Shown here piece by piece: positions 20,601-28,655 of a stretch of 54,525 nucleotides of DNA. The position numbers were made by a program, and so were the translations under genes. This DNA is from Bacillota bacterium (lineage in GTDB: Bacteria; Sysuimicrobiota; Sysuimicrobiia; Sysuimicrobiales; Segetimicrobiaceae): contig JAJPJJ010000129.1 in the NCBI GenBank assembly GCA_021324295.1, positions 1 through 54,525 on the forward strand, in the 5' to 3' direction. Every line of letters begins with the position of its first letter. The first letter of the stretch is position 1. The notes below the pieces were generated by a model. It ran no database searches. It saw nothing but the letters and a program-made list of their open reading frames with translations, and had not been told where the DNA came from.

Positions 20601-21087
20601 CGTCCAGCGACTCGCTGAAGATGGCATCGTCGGAGGATTCGACGATGGCCCCGAGGCGCAGGCGGGCGCGCTCGCCCTGCCGGCGCTTCTCATCGATGTC
20701 CCGCGCGAAGCCAAACCCCATGGCGGTGGCGAACGCGGCCAGCGTGAACAGGAGGAGCGTCGGCGCCCACACGTCGAGCACGGCGAACGAAGACATCGGC
20801 GGCACGAGGAAATACCACGCCAGCAGGACGGACAGCAGCGCGGCGACCAGGCCCGCGGCGACCCCGCCGGCGTAGGCCAGCGCCGCGATCACAGGGACGT
20901 ACATGAAAAGGAACCCGAGACGCGGGAAGTGTGCGCGCACCCAGATCCCCAGCAGCGTCAGGGCGACCGTGGCGGCGATCGCGACCAGGATGTGCCGCCA
21001 GGAAGGCGTATATCGGGCTTGCCGTGGGGCGACGCGATCCCAATCGGCGCGTGCGTGGTCGTCCGGGAGAGCGGCTGGGCGTTCCAA
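17683..21087 (-). CDS. One-chain partner-switching regulator: membrane sensor-PAS-GAF-GAF-SpoIIE phosphatase-RsbW kinase-STAS
   Basis: About 1134 residues. In order: four hydrophobic segments (about 32-125, DUF4118/KdpD-like), PAS (about 140-250, GAIVESSDDAIFSESLDGVI), GAF (about 270-435), GAF (about 465-600), PP2C/SpoIIE phosphatase (about 610-800; SDVGGDWYDAF, AIGDVVGRG, AAAGHPAPLL, LVLYTDGLIE, DDIALI), HATPase of RsbW type (about 820-945; VGEAVNNAIEHAYG, THGGRGLAV) and STAS (about 1010-1130; YFDSQSIQAL with the target Ser). This matches RsbU, RsbW and RsbV fused, as in M. tuberculosis Rv1364c. Start: no ATG fits; the frame is open through the tRNA, so I chose a TTG with GGAG seven bases ahead, which is uncertain. 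No dedicated sigma gene adjoins it. Confidence 0.87.
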   Translation of the reverse strand: MERPAALPDDHARADWDRVAPRQARYTPSWRHILVAIAATVALTLLGIWVRAHFPRLGFLFMYVPVIAALAYAGGVAAGLVAALLSVLLAWYFLVPPMSSFAVLDVWAPTLLLFTLAAFATAMGFGFARDIDEKRRQGERARLRLGAIVESSDDAIFSESLDGVILTWNAGAERLYGYAPAEAIGRHVSMLAPPEHPDEIPAILARIRRGEAIQHYETVRVRKDGTRLDVSVTLSPVRDASGTVIGASAVGRDISDRKRAERGQRFLAEASAVLAGSLDVEATLEALAHLVVPALADWCTIHLVQDDGRLGRLVIVHRDSAKVALARELEQRYPPDPRSPYGVWSVMRGGTPRLYSEITEDLLAAAAPDPELRRRVRELGLRSAMLVPLVAGRRPLGAISFVAAESGRRYDAADLALAADLAHRAALAVENARLHEAERAQRRAAEQAAQRVARLQRVTAAFSEALTPQEVAGVILAQGIGALEAQAGAVYVLGADGVSLEMLRHIDYPDELVRQRRYVPLSAPVPAAEAATTGRAIYAESRDEILGQYPALRGEMHPHPGGRAHAPMVVNGRPVGTLVFIFQAPRVFEAADREFIQALAAQCAQALERAQLYAREHRVAATLQEALLPTALPQPPGMRLAAAYRAGTPGSDVGGDWYDAFQLPDGRVVVAIGDVVGRGLRAAVTMGQIRQTIRAAALDGSPPGEVLARTSRILRLVHPGEEMTTAIVGVLDPLAAAFTYAAAGHPAPLLATEGGVETLPSGGLPLGFMEEHPAPCWRVELAPGALLVLYTDGLIEPRRDPVAGLAALRSAVAQEWHDRTARPAQALLDRLELEVEEAPDDIALITVTVESRPVDRLELTLPAEPASLRLVRQALRRLSRDLGLDDHRAFALAVAVGEAVNNAIEHAYGVAAGPVAVRAWREGEALRVEVADQGRWRPDRPETHGGRGLAVMRALAEALEVVTAPHGTTVRFSLPLAAPPRAAEPPADTPVGEADAVVRKIERIEAAADARRSAGEDEWTVRLLGGVPVIEVGGDVDLAAIGRFTAAVERAAEASQGAVVLSAGGTAYFDSQSIQALFQVGKRLQTSRRALLVAVPPLSPLRQLLDVVGLGTVFPMFGSVDQAVAAALASDAAR

Positions 21088-21281
21088 CGGGTCGCTCCGC
21101 GCCCTACGCCTTCGCCGGCACAGCCTGGACTCCTGCGGCTTGCGAGGACCCGGCGCCTCCCGCAAGAGCCGGTCACCGGGCGCATGCGGCCGCGCGCTCG
21201 CTCCAGTCGGGCATGCGTCCGCGCTCCGGTAGGGCTCGAGGATCCGACGCAGGCCGCGGTGCCGTGCGAGCCGCGAGGGCC

Positions 21282-21355
21282 TGGCTGGGGGGCCAGGATT
21301 CGAACCTGGACTCTCACATCCAAAGTGTGATGGCCTACCGTTAGCCGACCCCCCA
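21282..21355 (-). tRNA. tRNA-Gln (anticodon UUG), CCA encoded
   Basis: 74 bases including the 3' CCA. The acceptor stem TGGGGGG pairs with CCCCCCA, followed by discriminator G and CCA. The anticodon loop is CTTTGGA on a TCACA/TGTGA stem (anticodon TTG). The T-arm has GTTCGAATC. It begins with U as tRNA-Gln usually does. It lies just upstream of the SpoIIE-type gene on the same strand. Confidence 0.97.
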
Positions 21356-21435
21356 ACGCCGCCACCGCGATCGTAGCGCATCGGCATCCATGCGGCAAGG
21401 CGGCGGCGACGCGCCAGCCTGCCCGGCGAGCGACC

Positions 21436-21816
21436 TCAGGCCAGCGCCACCGCCTCGATCTCCACGGCCGCCTCGCGCGGCAGCTTGGCCACCTGGACCG
21501 TGGAGCGTGCGGGCGGGTTCTCCTGGAAGTACTGCCCGTAGATCTCGTTCATCGTCCCGAAGTCGTTGAGATCGCGCAGGAAGACCGTCGTCTTGACGAC
21601 CTTGTCCATCGACGACCCGGCCGCCTCCAGCACCGCCTTGAGGTTCTCCAGCACGCGCCGGGTCTGGATCCGGATGTCGCCCGGCACGAGCTGGCCGGTG
21701 CGCGGATCCAGGGGGACCTGCCCGGCCGCGTACACGAACCCGTTGGCCACGACGGCCTGCGAGTAGGGCCCGATCGCCGCAGGCGCCCCCTCCGTCTTGA
21801 CGATCCGCTTCGTCAT
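21436..21816 (-). CDS. ridA: RidA/YabJ-family reactive-intermediate deaminase, copy 1
   Basis: 126 residues. The family hydrolyses reactive enamine/imine intermediates released by PLP enzymes. Family marks: GPYSQAVVANGFVYAAGQVP near the N-terminus, the substrate Arg in PPARSTVQVAKLP and the final VEIEAVAL. Excellent ribosome site (AGGAGGGAGAGGG). It stands alone between the tRNA and a hairpin-rich spacer. In Bacillus the homologue yabJ is paired with purR, but here purR is 10 kb away. Confidence 0.94.
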   Translation of the reverse strand: MTKRIVKTEGAPAAIGPYSQAVVANGFVYAAGQVPLDPRTGQLVPGDIRIQTRRVLENLKAVLEAAGSSMDKVVKTTVFLRDLNDFGTMNEIYGQYFQENPPARSTVQVAKLPREAAVEIEAVALA

Positions 21817-21850
21817 CCCTCTCCCTCCTCTCTCCTCGTGCGTGTCGAAC

Positions 21851-21902
21851 CATGGTGCCGGGGCCTGCCACCCCGGATGGTGCCGGGGCCTGCCACCCCG
21901 GC
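21851..21902. repeat. Two tandem 25-base hairpin units
   Basis: The unit ATGGTGCCGGGGCCTGCCACCCCGG occurs twice head to tail. Each copy is itself an inverted repeat, GCCGGGG-CCTGCCA-CCCCGG(C), so two hairpins stand side by side upstream of ridA. There is no T-run. The exact duplication suggests recent slippage or a REP-like element. Confidence 0.7.
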
Positions 21903-21915
21903 AGGATCGATCTCC

Positions 21916-21968
21916 GCGCGAAGCACGCGGACCCGGGCCAGCATCGCGCCCGTCCGCGTGCTTCGCGC
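21916..21968. repeat. 17-base perfect inverted repeat
   Basis: Arms at 21916-21932 and 21952-21968 are perfect complements (left arm GCGCGAAGCACGCGGAC) around a 19-base loop. It lies about 50 bases past the flavin reductase stop on the minus strand, where a transcription stop or mRNA 3' stabiliser would be expected. There is no T-run, so a Rho-independent terminator is unlikely. Confidence 0.65.
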
Positions 21969-22019
21969 CCCGCTTCCGCACGGCCGCTCCGTGCGCGGGC
22001 GCCCCCGCGGGGCGCGGCG

Positions 22020-22523
22020 CTATGCCTCGGGGAGCGCGTGATAGCCGCGGTTGTAGTACAGGAGGGGGCGCCGGCCGGGAACCACGTCCGCGGCGACGAC
22101 CTCGGCGACGAAGATGGTATGGTCGCCCCCCGGATAGCGGGCCGTGACCCGGCACTCGAGGTACGCCAGGCACCCGTCGAGCAGGGGCGCACCGAGCCGG
22201 CCGGGGCGGTGCGGGATGCCGTGGAACGCGAACGGCCCTTCCGGCCGGCCGGTGGACGAGAAGAACCGGGACAACGCCTCCTGGCCGGCGGCGAGGACGT
22301 TGATCGCGAAGGCGCCGGCCGCCTCGAGGACCGCGTGCGAGTACCGGCTCCGCTCGATGCAGACGAGCACGAGCGGCGGGTCGAGCGAGAGCGAAGCGAA
22401 CGCGTTGACGGTGACCCCGTGCGGGCCGTCCGGGGTCGCGGCCGTCACGATCGTCACGCCGCTGGCGAAGTGCGCCAGGGCTTCCCGAAACTCCTCCACG
22501 CTGATCCGTGGGTGTGCGGCCAT
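22020..22523 (-). CDS. Flavin reductase-like, FMN-binding split-barrel protein
   Basis: 167 residues. This family (flavin reductase domain of HpaC/RutF type) binds FMN and reduces it with NAD(P)H for partner monooxygenases, or acts as an oxidoreductase itself. Marks: the N-terminal FREALAHFASGVTIVTA, GVTVNAFASLSLDPPLVLVC for flavin binding, and GDHTIFVAEVVAAD. No monooxygenase gene is nearby. It is the last gene of the TetR/TolC/ABC efflux run, 20 bases after the permease, which suggests co-transcription rather than a shared reaction. Confidence 0.88.
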   Translation of the reverse strand: MAAHPRISVEEFREALAHFASGVTIVTAATPDGPHGVTVNAFASLSLDPPLVLVCIERSRYSHAVLEAAGAFAINVLAAGQEALSRFFSSTGRPEGPFAFHGIPHRPGRLGAPLLDGCLAYLECRVTARYPGGDHTIFVAEVVAADVVPGRRPLLYYNRGYHALPEA

Positions 22524-22543
22524 CGGCCTCCGCCGGCGCGCCG

Positions 22544-23674
22544 TCAGTCGACCCGCTTCTGGAACCGGTTGATCGCCACGGCGAACACGAGGACCCCGAG
22601 CCCGACCAGCGGCAGGATCTGCCGCCACAGGTACTCGAACCCGACGCCCTTGATCAGGATCCCGCGGATCACGATCACAAAGTACGTCAGCGGGAACACC
22701 CCGCCGATGAGTTGCAGCCACCCCGGCAGCGAGTCCCGGGGAAAGATGAACCCCGAGATGAGGATGCTCGGCAGCAGGACCAGCTGCGCCATCTGCGCGG
22801 CCTGCTGGAACGTCTTCGACACGGTGGAGATCAACACCCCGATGCCCAGTGTGCTGAAGAAGAACGCCAGCGAGAGGCCGTACAGCAAGAGCAGGCTGCC
22901 CTTGATCGGCATGTGGAACCAGGCGCTGGCCAGCAGCAGGGTCACGGTGATTTCGATGTACCCGAGCCCGATGAGCGGGATGATCTTGCCCAGCATGAGC
23001 TCGAGGCCCGTGATCGGGGTGACGACGAGCTGCTCGATCGTGCCGCGCTCCCGCTCACGCACGATCACGGTGACCGCCTGGAACGTCGTCACGAACATCA
23101 GGATGATCGCGATGACGCCGGGGACGATGAAGTTGACGTTCTGGAGCGTCGGGTTGTACCACGCCCGCGGCCGGATGTCCACCGGGGCCGGCGGGGGCGA
23201 CGCACCGGTCTGCAGGGCTTCCCGGCGCACGAGGAAGCGCGTCGAGAGCACCTGCCCGACCTGGCCGGCGAGCGCCAGCACGGTGCGTGCCGACGTGGGC
23301 TCGGAGGCGTCGACGATCACCTGCACCGTTGCCTGGCGACCCGACCGGACGCGCTGCGCGTAGTCCGGCGGGATGAGGATCCCGATCTTCGCGTCCCCGG
23401 CGTCGAGCAGGCGCCGGACCTGGTCGAACCCGGTCGTGTAGTAGCGCAAATCCACGTAGGTGGTGTTCGCAAACGCCTCGAGGAGCTGCCGGCTCTCCGG
23501 CGTCCGCGATTCGTCGAACACGGCGCTGGGGATATGCGTGACGTCGTTGCTGAGGTATCCGTAGAGGATCAATTGAATGATCGGCAGGGTGATGATCGTG
23601 ACAAGGGTGCGGCGGTCCCGCACGAGGTGCAAGACCTCCTTGCGGACGACGCTCCAGAGCCGGCGGCGGCTCAT
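22544..23674 (-). CDS. ABC-2 type transporter permease (YbhS/YhhJ-like)
   Basis: 376 residues. An N-terminal membrane helix (LVTIITLPIIQLILYGYL) is followed by a large extracytoplasmic domain (about 40-180) and five C-terminal helices including FIVPGVIAIILMFVTTFQAV and the coupling motif ERERGTIEQLVVTPI. This is the usual ABC-2 exporter permease of drug or organic-solvent efflux. It overlaps the ATPase stop by 4 bases (ATGA). The Ybh-type system of E. coli has two permeases (YbhS and YbhR); only one is here, so it may act as a homodimer. Confidence 0.92.
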   Translation of the reverse strand: MSRRRLWSVVRKEVLHLVRDRRTLVTIITLPIIQLILYGYLSNDVTHIPSAVFDESRTPESRQLLEAFANTTYVDLRYYTTGFDQVRRLLDAGDAKIGILIPPDYAQRVRSGRQATVQVIVDASEPTSARTVLALAGQVGQVLSTRFLVRREALQTGASPPPAPVDIRPRAWYNPTLQNVNFIVPGVIAIILMFVTTFQAVTVIVRERERGTIEQLVVTPITGLELMLGKIIPLIGLGYIEITVTLLLASAWFHMPIKGSLLLLYGLSLAFFFSTLGIGVLISTVSKTFQQAAQMAQLVLLPSILISGFIFPRDSLPGWLQLIGGVFPLTYFVIVIRGILIKGVGFEYLWRQILPLVGLGVLVFAVAINRFQKRVD

Positions 23675-24657
23675 CGTGCCGGGTGGACGCGGCCCGCAGG
23701 GGCTGCAGCCCGCGCGCGCTCGTCGCGCTCGACGATCGAGACGAAGGCGTCCTCCAGCGAGACCCGGGCGGGGGCGATCTGCTCGACCTCGATCCCCCGG
23801 CCGGCGAGCGCGTCGCGCAGCCGGGGCGCCGCGTCCACGTCGTCCACGGTCACGTGGATCGTCCGCCCGAACAGCGCGGCTTCGCGCACCTCCGGCAGCG
23901 CGCTCAGCGCGTCGAGCGCCTCGGCGATGCGCGCGGCCCTGACCTCCAGCAGCTGGCCCGACATCTGCTGCGTCTTGATCTCCTCCGGGGTGCCCATCGC
24001 GATGATGCGGCCGCCGTAGATGAAGGCGAGGGTGTCACAGTGCTCCGCCTCGTCCATGTAGTGGGTCGTGACCATCACGGTGACCCCGCCCTGCGCAAAC
24101 ACATCGATCAGGTCCCAGAACTCGCGCCGGCTGACCGGGTCCACGCCGCTCGTGGGCTCGTCGAGGAACACCATCCGGGGCTCGTGGAGGACCGCGCAGC
24201 CGAACGCGAGACGCTGCTTCCATCCGCCCGACAGCGCTCCTGCCGGAAGGTGCTCCTGCCCCGCCAGACCGGAGCGGGCGATCCACTCGGCCGAGCGGCG
24301 CCGCGCGTCCGCGGGGGCGAGCCCGTAGATGCCGGCGTAGAAGGCGAGGTTTTCCTCGACGGTCAGGTCATCGTACAGGCTGAACCGCTGGGACATGTAG
24401 CCGATCCGGGCCTTGATCTGCTCGGGGTCCCGCGCCACGTCGTAGCCGAGCACCTCGGCCCGCCCCTCGGAGGGCGCGAGGATGCCGCACAGCATGCGGA
24501 TCGTCGTGGACTTGCCGGCTCCGTTGGGGCCGAGGAATCCCCAGACCGCCCCGCGCGGGATCTCGAACGTGACGTGGTCCACCGCCACGAAGGACCCGAA
24601 GCGCCGGGTCAGCCCCCGGGCCCGGACGGCCACCGCCGTATCACCCCCGCCCGCCAT
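23671..24657 (-). CDS. ABC transporter ATP-binding protein (first of two)
   Basis: 328 residues. Walker A GPNGAGKST, Q-loop YMSQRFSLYDDLTVEENL, signature LSGGWKQRLAFGCAV (Trp where Gln or Met is common), Walker B MVFLDEPTSGVDP and the H-loop in VTTHYMDEAEHCD. The C-terminal ~80 residues form the usual regulatory extension of ABC-2 exporters. Compared with E. coli YbhF, whose two ATPase halves are fused, this is the C-terminal half as a separate gene. It overlaps the other ATPase gene by 17 bases. Confidence 0.93.
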   Translation of the reverse strand: MAGGGDTAVAVRARGLTRRFGSFVAVDHVTFEIPRGAVWGFLGPNGAGKSTTIRMLCGILAPSEGRAEVLGYDVARDPEQIKARIGYMSQRFSLYDDLTVEENLAFYAGIYGLAPADARRRSAEWIARSGLAGQEHLPAGALSGGWKQRLAFGCAVLHEPRMVFLDEPTSGVDPVSRREFWDLIDVFAQGGVTVMVTTHYMDEAEHCDTLAFIYGGRIIAMGTPEEIKTQQMSGQLLEVRAARIAEALDALSALPEVREAALFGRTIHVTVDDVDAAPRLRDALAGRGIEVEQIAPARVSLEDAFVSIVERDERARAAAPAGRVHPAR

Positions 24658-25675
24658 CCTCCCCTCCAGCGCCGGGCGCCGTCCCCCCGCGCGACGCGGC
24701 GCCGCCCGGGGACCGCCGAGAGGCCCCCCGGGCGCCGCGCTCCTCGATCATCGAGATGAAGACGTCCTCCAGGGACGGGGCGACCGGGCGCGCGTCCCGC
24801 ACGAGGACGCCGCGGGAGGCCAGCCGGGCGGTGAGGGACGGGATCGCCGCCTCCGCGTGCGGCACCACGATGTGAAGGCGGTCTCCGAAGACGGCCTCGG
24901 AGAGCACCTCGGGCGCGCCCCGCAGCGCCCGGCGCGCGGCCGCCTTCGGCTCGGCCAGCACCTCCACGACCTCGCCGCGCATCCGCGCCCGGATCGCGCC
25001 GGGCTCCTCGACCGAGATCAGCTCGCCCCGGTACATGAGCCCCACCGTCGTGCACCGCTCGGCCTCGTCCATGTACGGCGTGCTGGTGAGGATCGTCGCG
25101 CCGTCCCGGTGCAGCTCGTAGAGGATGCGCCAGAACTCGCGGCGGGACACCGGATCGACGCCGGTCGTCGGCTCATCGAGCAGCAGGATCGTGGGCGCGT
25201 GGATCAGCGTGCAGGCGAGCGCGAGCTTCTGCTTCATGCCCCCGGACAGGTGTTCAGCCAGCCGGTGCTCGACCCCGGCGAGCCGGCTGAACTCTAGGAG
25301 GCGGGCCGCCCGCTCCCGGCGCACGGCCCGCGGGACCTCGAACAGGTCGGCGTAGAAGTCGAGATTCTCCTGCACCGAGAGATCGCCGTAGAGGCTGAAC
25401 CGCTGCGGCATGTACCCGATGCGCCTCTGGACCGCGCCCGGATCGCGCGCCAGCTCGATCCCGTCGATGGTGACGTGCCCGGCCGTCGGCGCGAGCGCGC
25501 CGCAGAGCATCCGAAGGGCCGTCGTCTTCCCGGCCCCGTCGGGGCCCAGCAGCGCGAAGATCTCGCCGTGCGCGACGGCGAGGTCGAGCCCGCGGACGGC
25601 GACCGTCTCGCCGAACCGGCGCGTGAGGCCGGAGGCCGAGACGGCCGGCCCCTGCGGAGGCCCCGGCCGCGTCAT
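24641..25675 (-). CDS. ABC transporter ATP-binding protein (second of two)
   Basis: 344 residues. Walker A GPDGAGKTT, YMPQRFSLYGDLSVQENLDF, signature LSGGMKQKLALACT, Walker B ILLLDEPTTGVDP. The H-loop position reads TSTPYMDEAERC, where the switch His is replaced by Pro, as in YbhF-like N-terminal halves. One ATP site of the heterodimer with the other ATPase is therefore probably degenerate. The start ATG overlaps the HlyD stop (ATGA). The C-terminus has a Gly/Ser-rich tail overlapping the next gene. Confidence 0.92.
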   Translation of the reverse strand: MTRPGPPQGPAVSASGLTRRFGETVAVRGLDLAVAHGEIFALLGPDGAGKTTALRMLCGALAPTAGHVTIDGIELARDPGAVQRRIGYMPQRFSLYGDLSVQENLDFYADLFEVPRAVRRERAARLLEFSRLAGVEHRLAEHLSGGMKQKLALACTLIHAPTILLLDEPTTGVDPVSRREFWRILYELHRDGATILTSTPYMDEAERCTTVGLMYRGELISVEEPGAIRARMRGEVVEVLAEPKAAARRALRGAPEVLSEAVFGDRLHIVVPHAEAAIPSLTARLASRGVLVRDARPVAPSLEDVFISMIEERGARGASRRSPGGAASRGGTAPGAGGEDGGRG

Positions 25676-26964
25676 CGGGACGCCTGCTCCGCCGGGGCAC
25701 CCACCAGCAGCGTGGCGTCCGCCGGCATGCCGGGCTTGAGGCTCCCGTCCCGGTTGTCCAGCCGGATCTTGACCCCGAAGACGAGCTTGACGCGGTCCTC
25801 CTTGGTCTGGACGTTCCCCGGCGTGAACTCGGCCCGGCTGCTGATCTCGCTCACCCGGCCCGCGAAGACGCGGCCGGGAAACGTGTCCACGGTGACCTCG
25901 GCCCGCTGGCCCAACCGGACCCTCCCGATCTGGTTCTCCGGGATGAACACGCGCAGCCACATGTCGTTGAGGTTGACGAGGGTGTAGATCGGCGTGCCCG
26001 GCGCCACCACCTCTCCCTCTTCGATGTTCCGGGTGAGCACGACGCCGTCGCCGGGCGCCGTGACCGTGGTGTACGCGGCCAGGACCTCGAGGTACCGCAG
26101 GTTGGCCCGCGCCTGCGCGAGCGCCGCCCTGGCCGACGCGAGATCCTGCCGGCGCTGCGCGACGACGGTGTAACCCGTCTGGGCGTTGCGGAGGGCGGCC
26201 CGAGCCTGGGAGACCGCCGCCTCGCTGGCACGGACGTCCTCCTGCCGGATCGGAACCTGCATCCGGTTCGCCTCGGCGGTGGAGAGCGCCGAGCGCGCCT
26301 GCGCGACCGCGTCGTCCGCTCCCCGGGCCTGGCCCACCGCCGCATCGTACGCCGCCTGCGCCTGGTCGACTTGCTGCGCGGCGACCGCGCCCTCCGCGAA
26401 CAACTGCTTCGTCCGGGCCAGGTCGTTTCGCGCCTTCGCGAGCGCCGAGTGCGCGGCGGCGGCGCTCGCCTGGGCAGCCCTGAGCTGGGCGCGGGCGCCC
26501 GCTACGGCGTCCTCCGCGGTACGGCTCTGCAGCGTGACCGCCGTCTGGGCCTGCGGCACACGCGCCTCCGCGGCGGCGAGCTGGGCCTGCGCCTGGGCCA
26601 CCTGCGCGTCGGTCACCCGCTGCTGGGTCTCGATGGCCTGCTCGGCCTGGACGACCCTGGCTTCGCCGGCGGCCACCGCCGCCCGGGCCTGATCGACCTG
26701 GGCGCGGGCCTCGCGGTCGTCCATCCGCGCGAGGATCTGGCCCGCGCGCACACGGTCACCCTCGCGGGCAAACAGGCGCAGGACGCGGCCCTGGATCTTG
26801 GGCGCCACGTCGACCTGCGTGGCCTCGATCGATCCGGAGGCCTCGATGCGGTCGGAGGCCGCCCGCCGTTCGTACGCCAGCCAGCCCTGCCAGGCGAGGC
26901 CAGCCAGCGCTGCGGCGATCACGGCGACCGCCAGCACTCTGCGCGCCCGCGTACGGTTCTCCAT
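25672..26964 (-). CDS. HlyD-family periplasmic adaptor (membrane fusion protein)
   Basis: 430 residues. An N-terminal membrane anchor (VLAVAVIAAALAGLAWQGWL), a first barrel-sandwich half (VDVAPKIQGRVLRLFAREGD), a very long Ala/Gln-rich coiled-coil hairpin (about 80-290), the second half (VTAPGDGVVLTRNIEEGEVV) and a beta-barrel end with IRLDNRDGSLKPGMPADA. It would link the inner-membrane ABC exporter to TolC. The ribosome site GAGGGAG lies about 10 bases ahead. About 218 bases without a gene separate it from tolC. Confidence 0.93.
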   Translation of the reverse strand: MENRTRARRVLAVAVIAAALAGLAWQGWLAYERRAASDRIEASGSIEATQVDVAPKIQGRVLRLFAREGDRVRAGQILARMDDREARAQVDQARAAVAAGEARVVQAEQAIETQQRVTDAQVAQAQAQLAAAEARVPQAQTAVTLQSRTAEDAVAGARAQLRAAQASAAAAHSALAKARNDLARTKQLFAEGAVAAQQVDQAQAAYDAAVGQARGADDAVAQARSALSTAEANRMQVPIRQEDVRASEAAVSQARAALRNAQTGYTVVAQRRQDLASARAALAQARANLRYLEVLAAYTTVTAPGDGVVLTRNIEEGEVVAPGTPIYTLVNLNDMWLRVFIPENQIGRVRLGQRAEVTVDTFPGRVFAGRVSEISSRAEFTPGNVQTKEDRVKLVFGVKIRLDNRDGSLKPGMPADATLLVGAPAEQASR

Positions 26965-27182
26965 GACACGCCTGCTCCCTCTCGCGGGTCCGACGCCGCG
27001 TCCGGTTCGGGCCGGGTCCCGCTTCCGGCCGACCGGTCTTCCGTTCTCCTTCTGCCACCGAATCCCGGCTATCGAGCGCGGGCCCCATGCCCCGCGCGTC
27101 TCTTGACAGAGGCGGCAGGGCCACGGGGTCTCGCGGCACGACCGCGCCGCGGGCCTCCCGGTGGCGCCTCTGGGCCATGCGC

Positions 27183-28631
27183 CTAGCGCAGCGCCACCTG
27201 GACGCCGACCGCCTGCTGGATCTGCGCGAGCGCGAGATTGTACGTGTACTCGGCCTGCACGACGCCCAGGTCCGCGCTCGCGAGATTCTGCTCGGCCGTC
27301 ACGACCTCCAGCTGGGTGCCGACACCGGCCTGGAACCGAACGTTGGCGATCCGCAGCGCCTCCCGGGCGGCGACGAGCGCCGTCTCGGCGGACCGCAACT
27401 GCTCCGCGGAGCTCTGCATCGAGACGTACGCGGTCCGCACCTGCTGCTCGATCGTCTGGCGGGTCTGCGCCTCGGTGGTCTGCGCCACCGCGAGCTGCTG
27501 GCGCGCCTGCTCGATCTTGGCCCGCGTCACGCCGCCATCGAAGATCGTGAGCGTCATCTGGATGCCGGCGGCCCAGGTGACCGGCGCGCGGGTGGTGATG
27601 TCGCTCGTCACGATCTGCGGGCCGCCGGTCAGGCTGACGTTGGGCCGCAGGCCGGCTGCGGCCAGGTCGATCGCGGCCTGGGCGGCCTGCTCCTGGGCCT
27701 GCACCTGCGCCAGTTCCGGCCGGGTCTGCAGCGCCTGTCGGACGAGGGCCTCCACGTCCTCGGGCGGCGCCGGCAGGCCGAGCGGGGTGGCGGGCGCCAC
27801 GGACGCCACGATCGCCTGGTTGAGCACGACGTTGAGCTGCTGCTGCGCCGTGATGACGTTCGCGCGCTGCGCCGTCAGGGTCTGCTGCTGCTGGGCGAGC
27901 AGCACCTGGGCCTGCAACAGATCGAACTGGGGTGACGTTCCGGCCCGCACGCGCGCCTGGGTCACGCGGACGTTCTCCTGCGCCGCCGCGACCGCCCGCT
28001 GGGCGGCCGCCACCTGGCCCTGGGCCAGCTGCATCGCATAGTACGCCTGCCGGGCCTGCAGCACGATCTGGTTGGCGAGCGCGCTGAGGGCCGCCTCGGC
28101 GGCCCGGAGGCTGGCCTGCGCGATCGCGATCTGGTCCTGCAGCGCGTTGCCGGTGTACAGCGGGTAGCTCAGCCGCAGCTCGACGAGCCACGGCGTGGTG
28201 CCGGCCGTGGTGGGCACCTGCGCGACGAAGGGCTGGCTCGTGACCCCGGCCCCGGGGATCGTGATCGTCCCGGACAGGGTGCTCGGCCCGCTTGTGATCC
28301 CGAAGACGGGCGAGTAGCCGGCGGTCACGCCGACCGTGGGCCAGGTCGCGGCCTGCGCCTGGGCCAGCTGGGCCCGGGAGACGGCCACCTGGAGCGCGGC
28401 CTGGCGTAGCTGCAGGTTCTGCTGCAACGCCATCGAGACCGCCTGCGCAAGCGTGAGCGGAGCGCCCGGGCCCGGCGAGGGCACCGGGGGCACCGCGGGG
28501 ATCGCGGGCAGCGGGGAAGGTACGGGCGGCGCGCCGGGCTGGGGCGCGGGTTGCGCGAGCGCCGGGACGGCGGGTGCGGCGAGCGCGACGAGCAGGAGCA
28601 CGGCGAGCACGCGACGATGCGGCGCGGACAT
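27183..28631 (-). CDS. tolC: TolC-family outer-membrane efflux channel
   Basis: 482 residues. Signal peptide (VLAVLLLVALAAPAVPALAQ), a Pro-rich segment (about 28-55), then two tandem outer-membrane efflux repeats with long Ala/Gln-rich helices. Typical stretches are LTLAQAVSMALQQNLQLRQA and, in the second repeat, ALQTRPELAQVQAQEQAAQ and VRFQAGVGTQLEVVTAEQNL. Trimerises to make an outer-membrane barrel and periplasmic tunnel. Strong GGAGGT ribosome site five bases ahead. Supports a two-membrane envelope. Confidence 0.94.
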   Translation of the reverse strand: MSAPHRRVLAVLLLVALAAPAVPALAQPAPQPGAPPVPSPLPAIPAVPPVPSPGPGAPLTLAQAVSMALQQNLQLRQAALQVAVSRAQLAQAQAATWPTVGVTAGYSPVFGITSGPSTLSGTITIPGAGVTSQPFVAQVPTTAGTTPWLVELRLSYPLYTGNALQDQIAIAQASLRAAEAALSALANQIVLQARQAYYAMQLAQGQVAAAQRAVAAAQENVRVTQARVRAGTSPQFDLLQAQVLLAQQQQTLTAQRANVITAQQQLNVVLNQAIVASVAPATPLGLPAPPEDVEALVRQALQTRPELAQVQAQEQAAQAAIDLAAAGLRPNVSLTGGPQIVTSDITTRAPVTWAAGIQMTLTIFDGGVTRAKIEQARQQLAVAQTTEAQTRQTIEQQVRTAYVSMQSSAEQLRSAETALVAAREALRIANVRFQAGVGTQLEVVTAEQNLASADLGVVQAEYTYNLALAQIQQAVGVQVALR

Positions 28632-28655
28632 TCTCGACCTCCCTTCGCGATCGTG

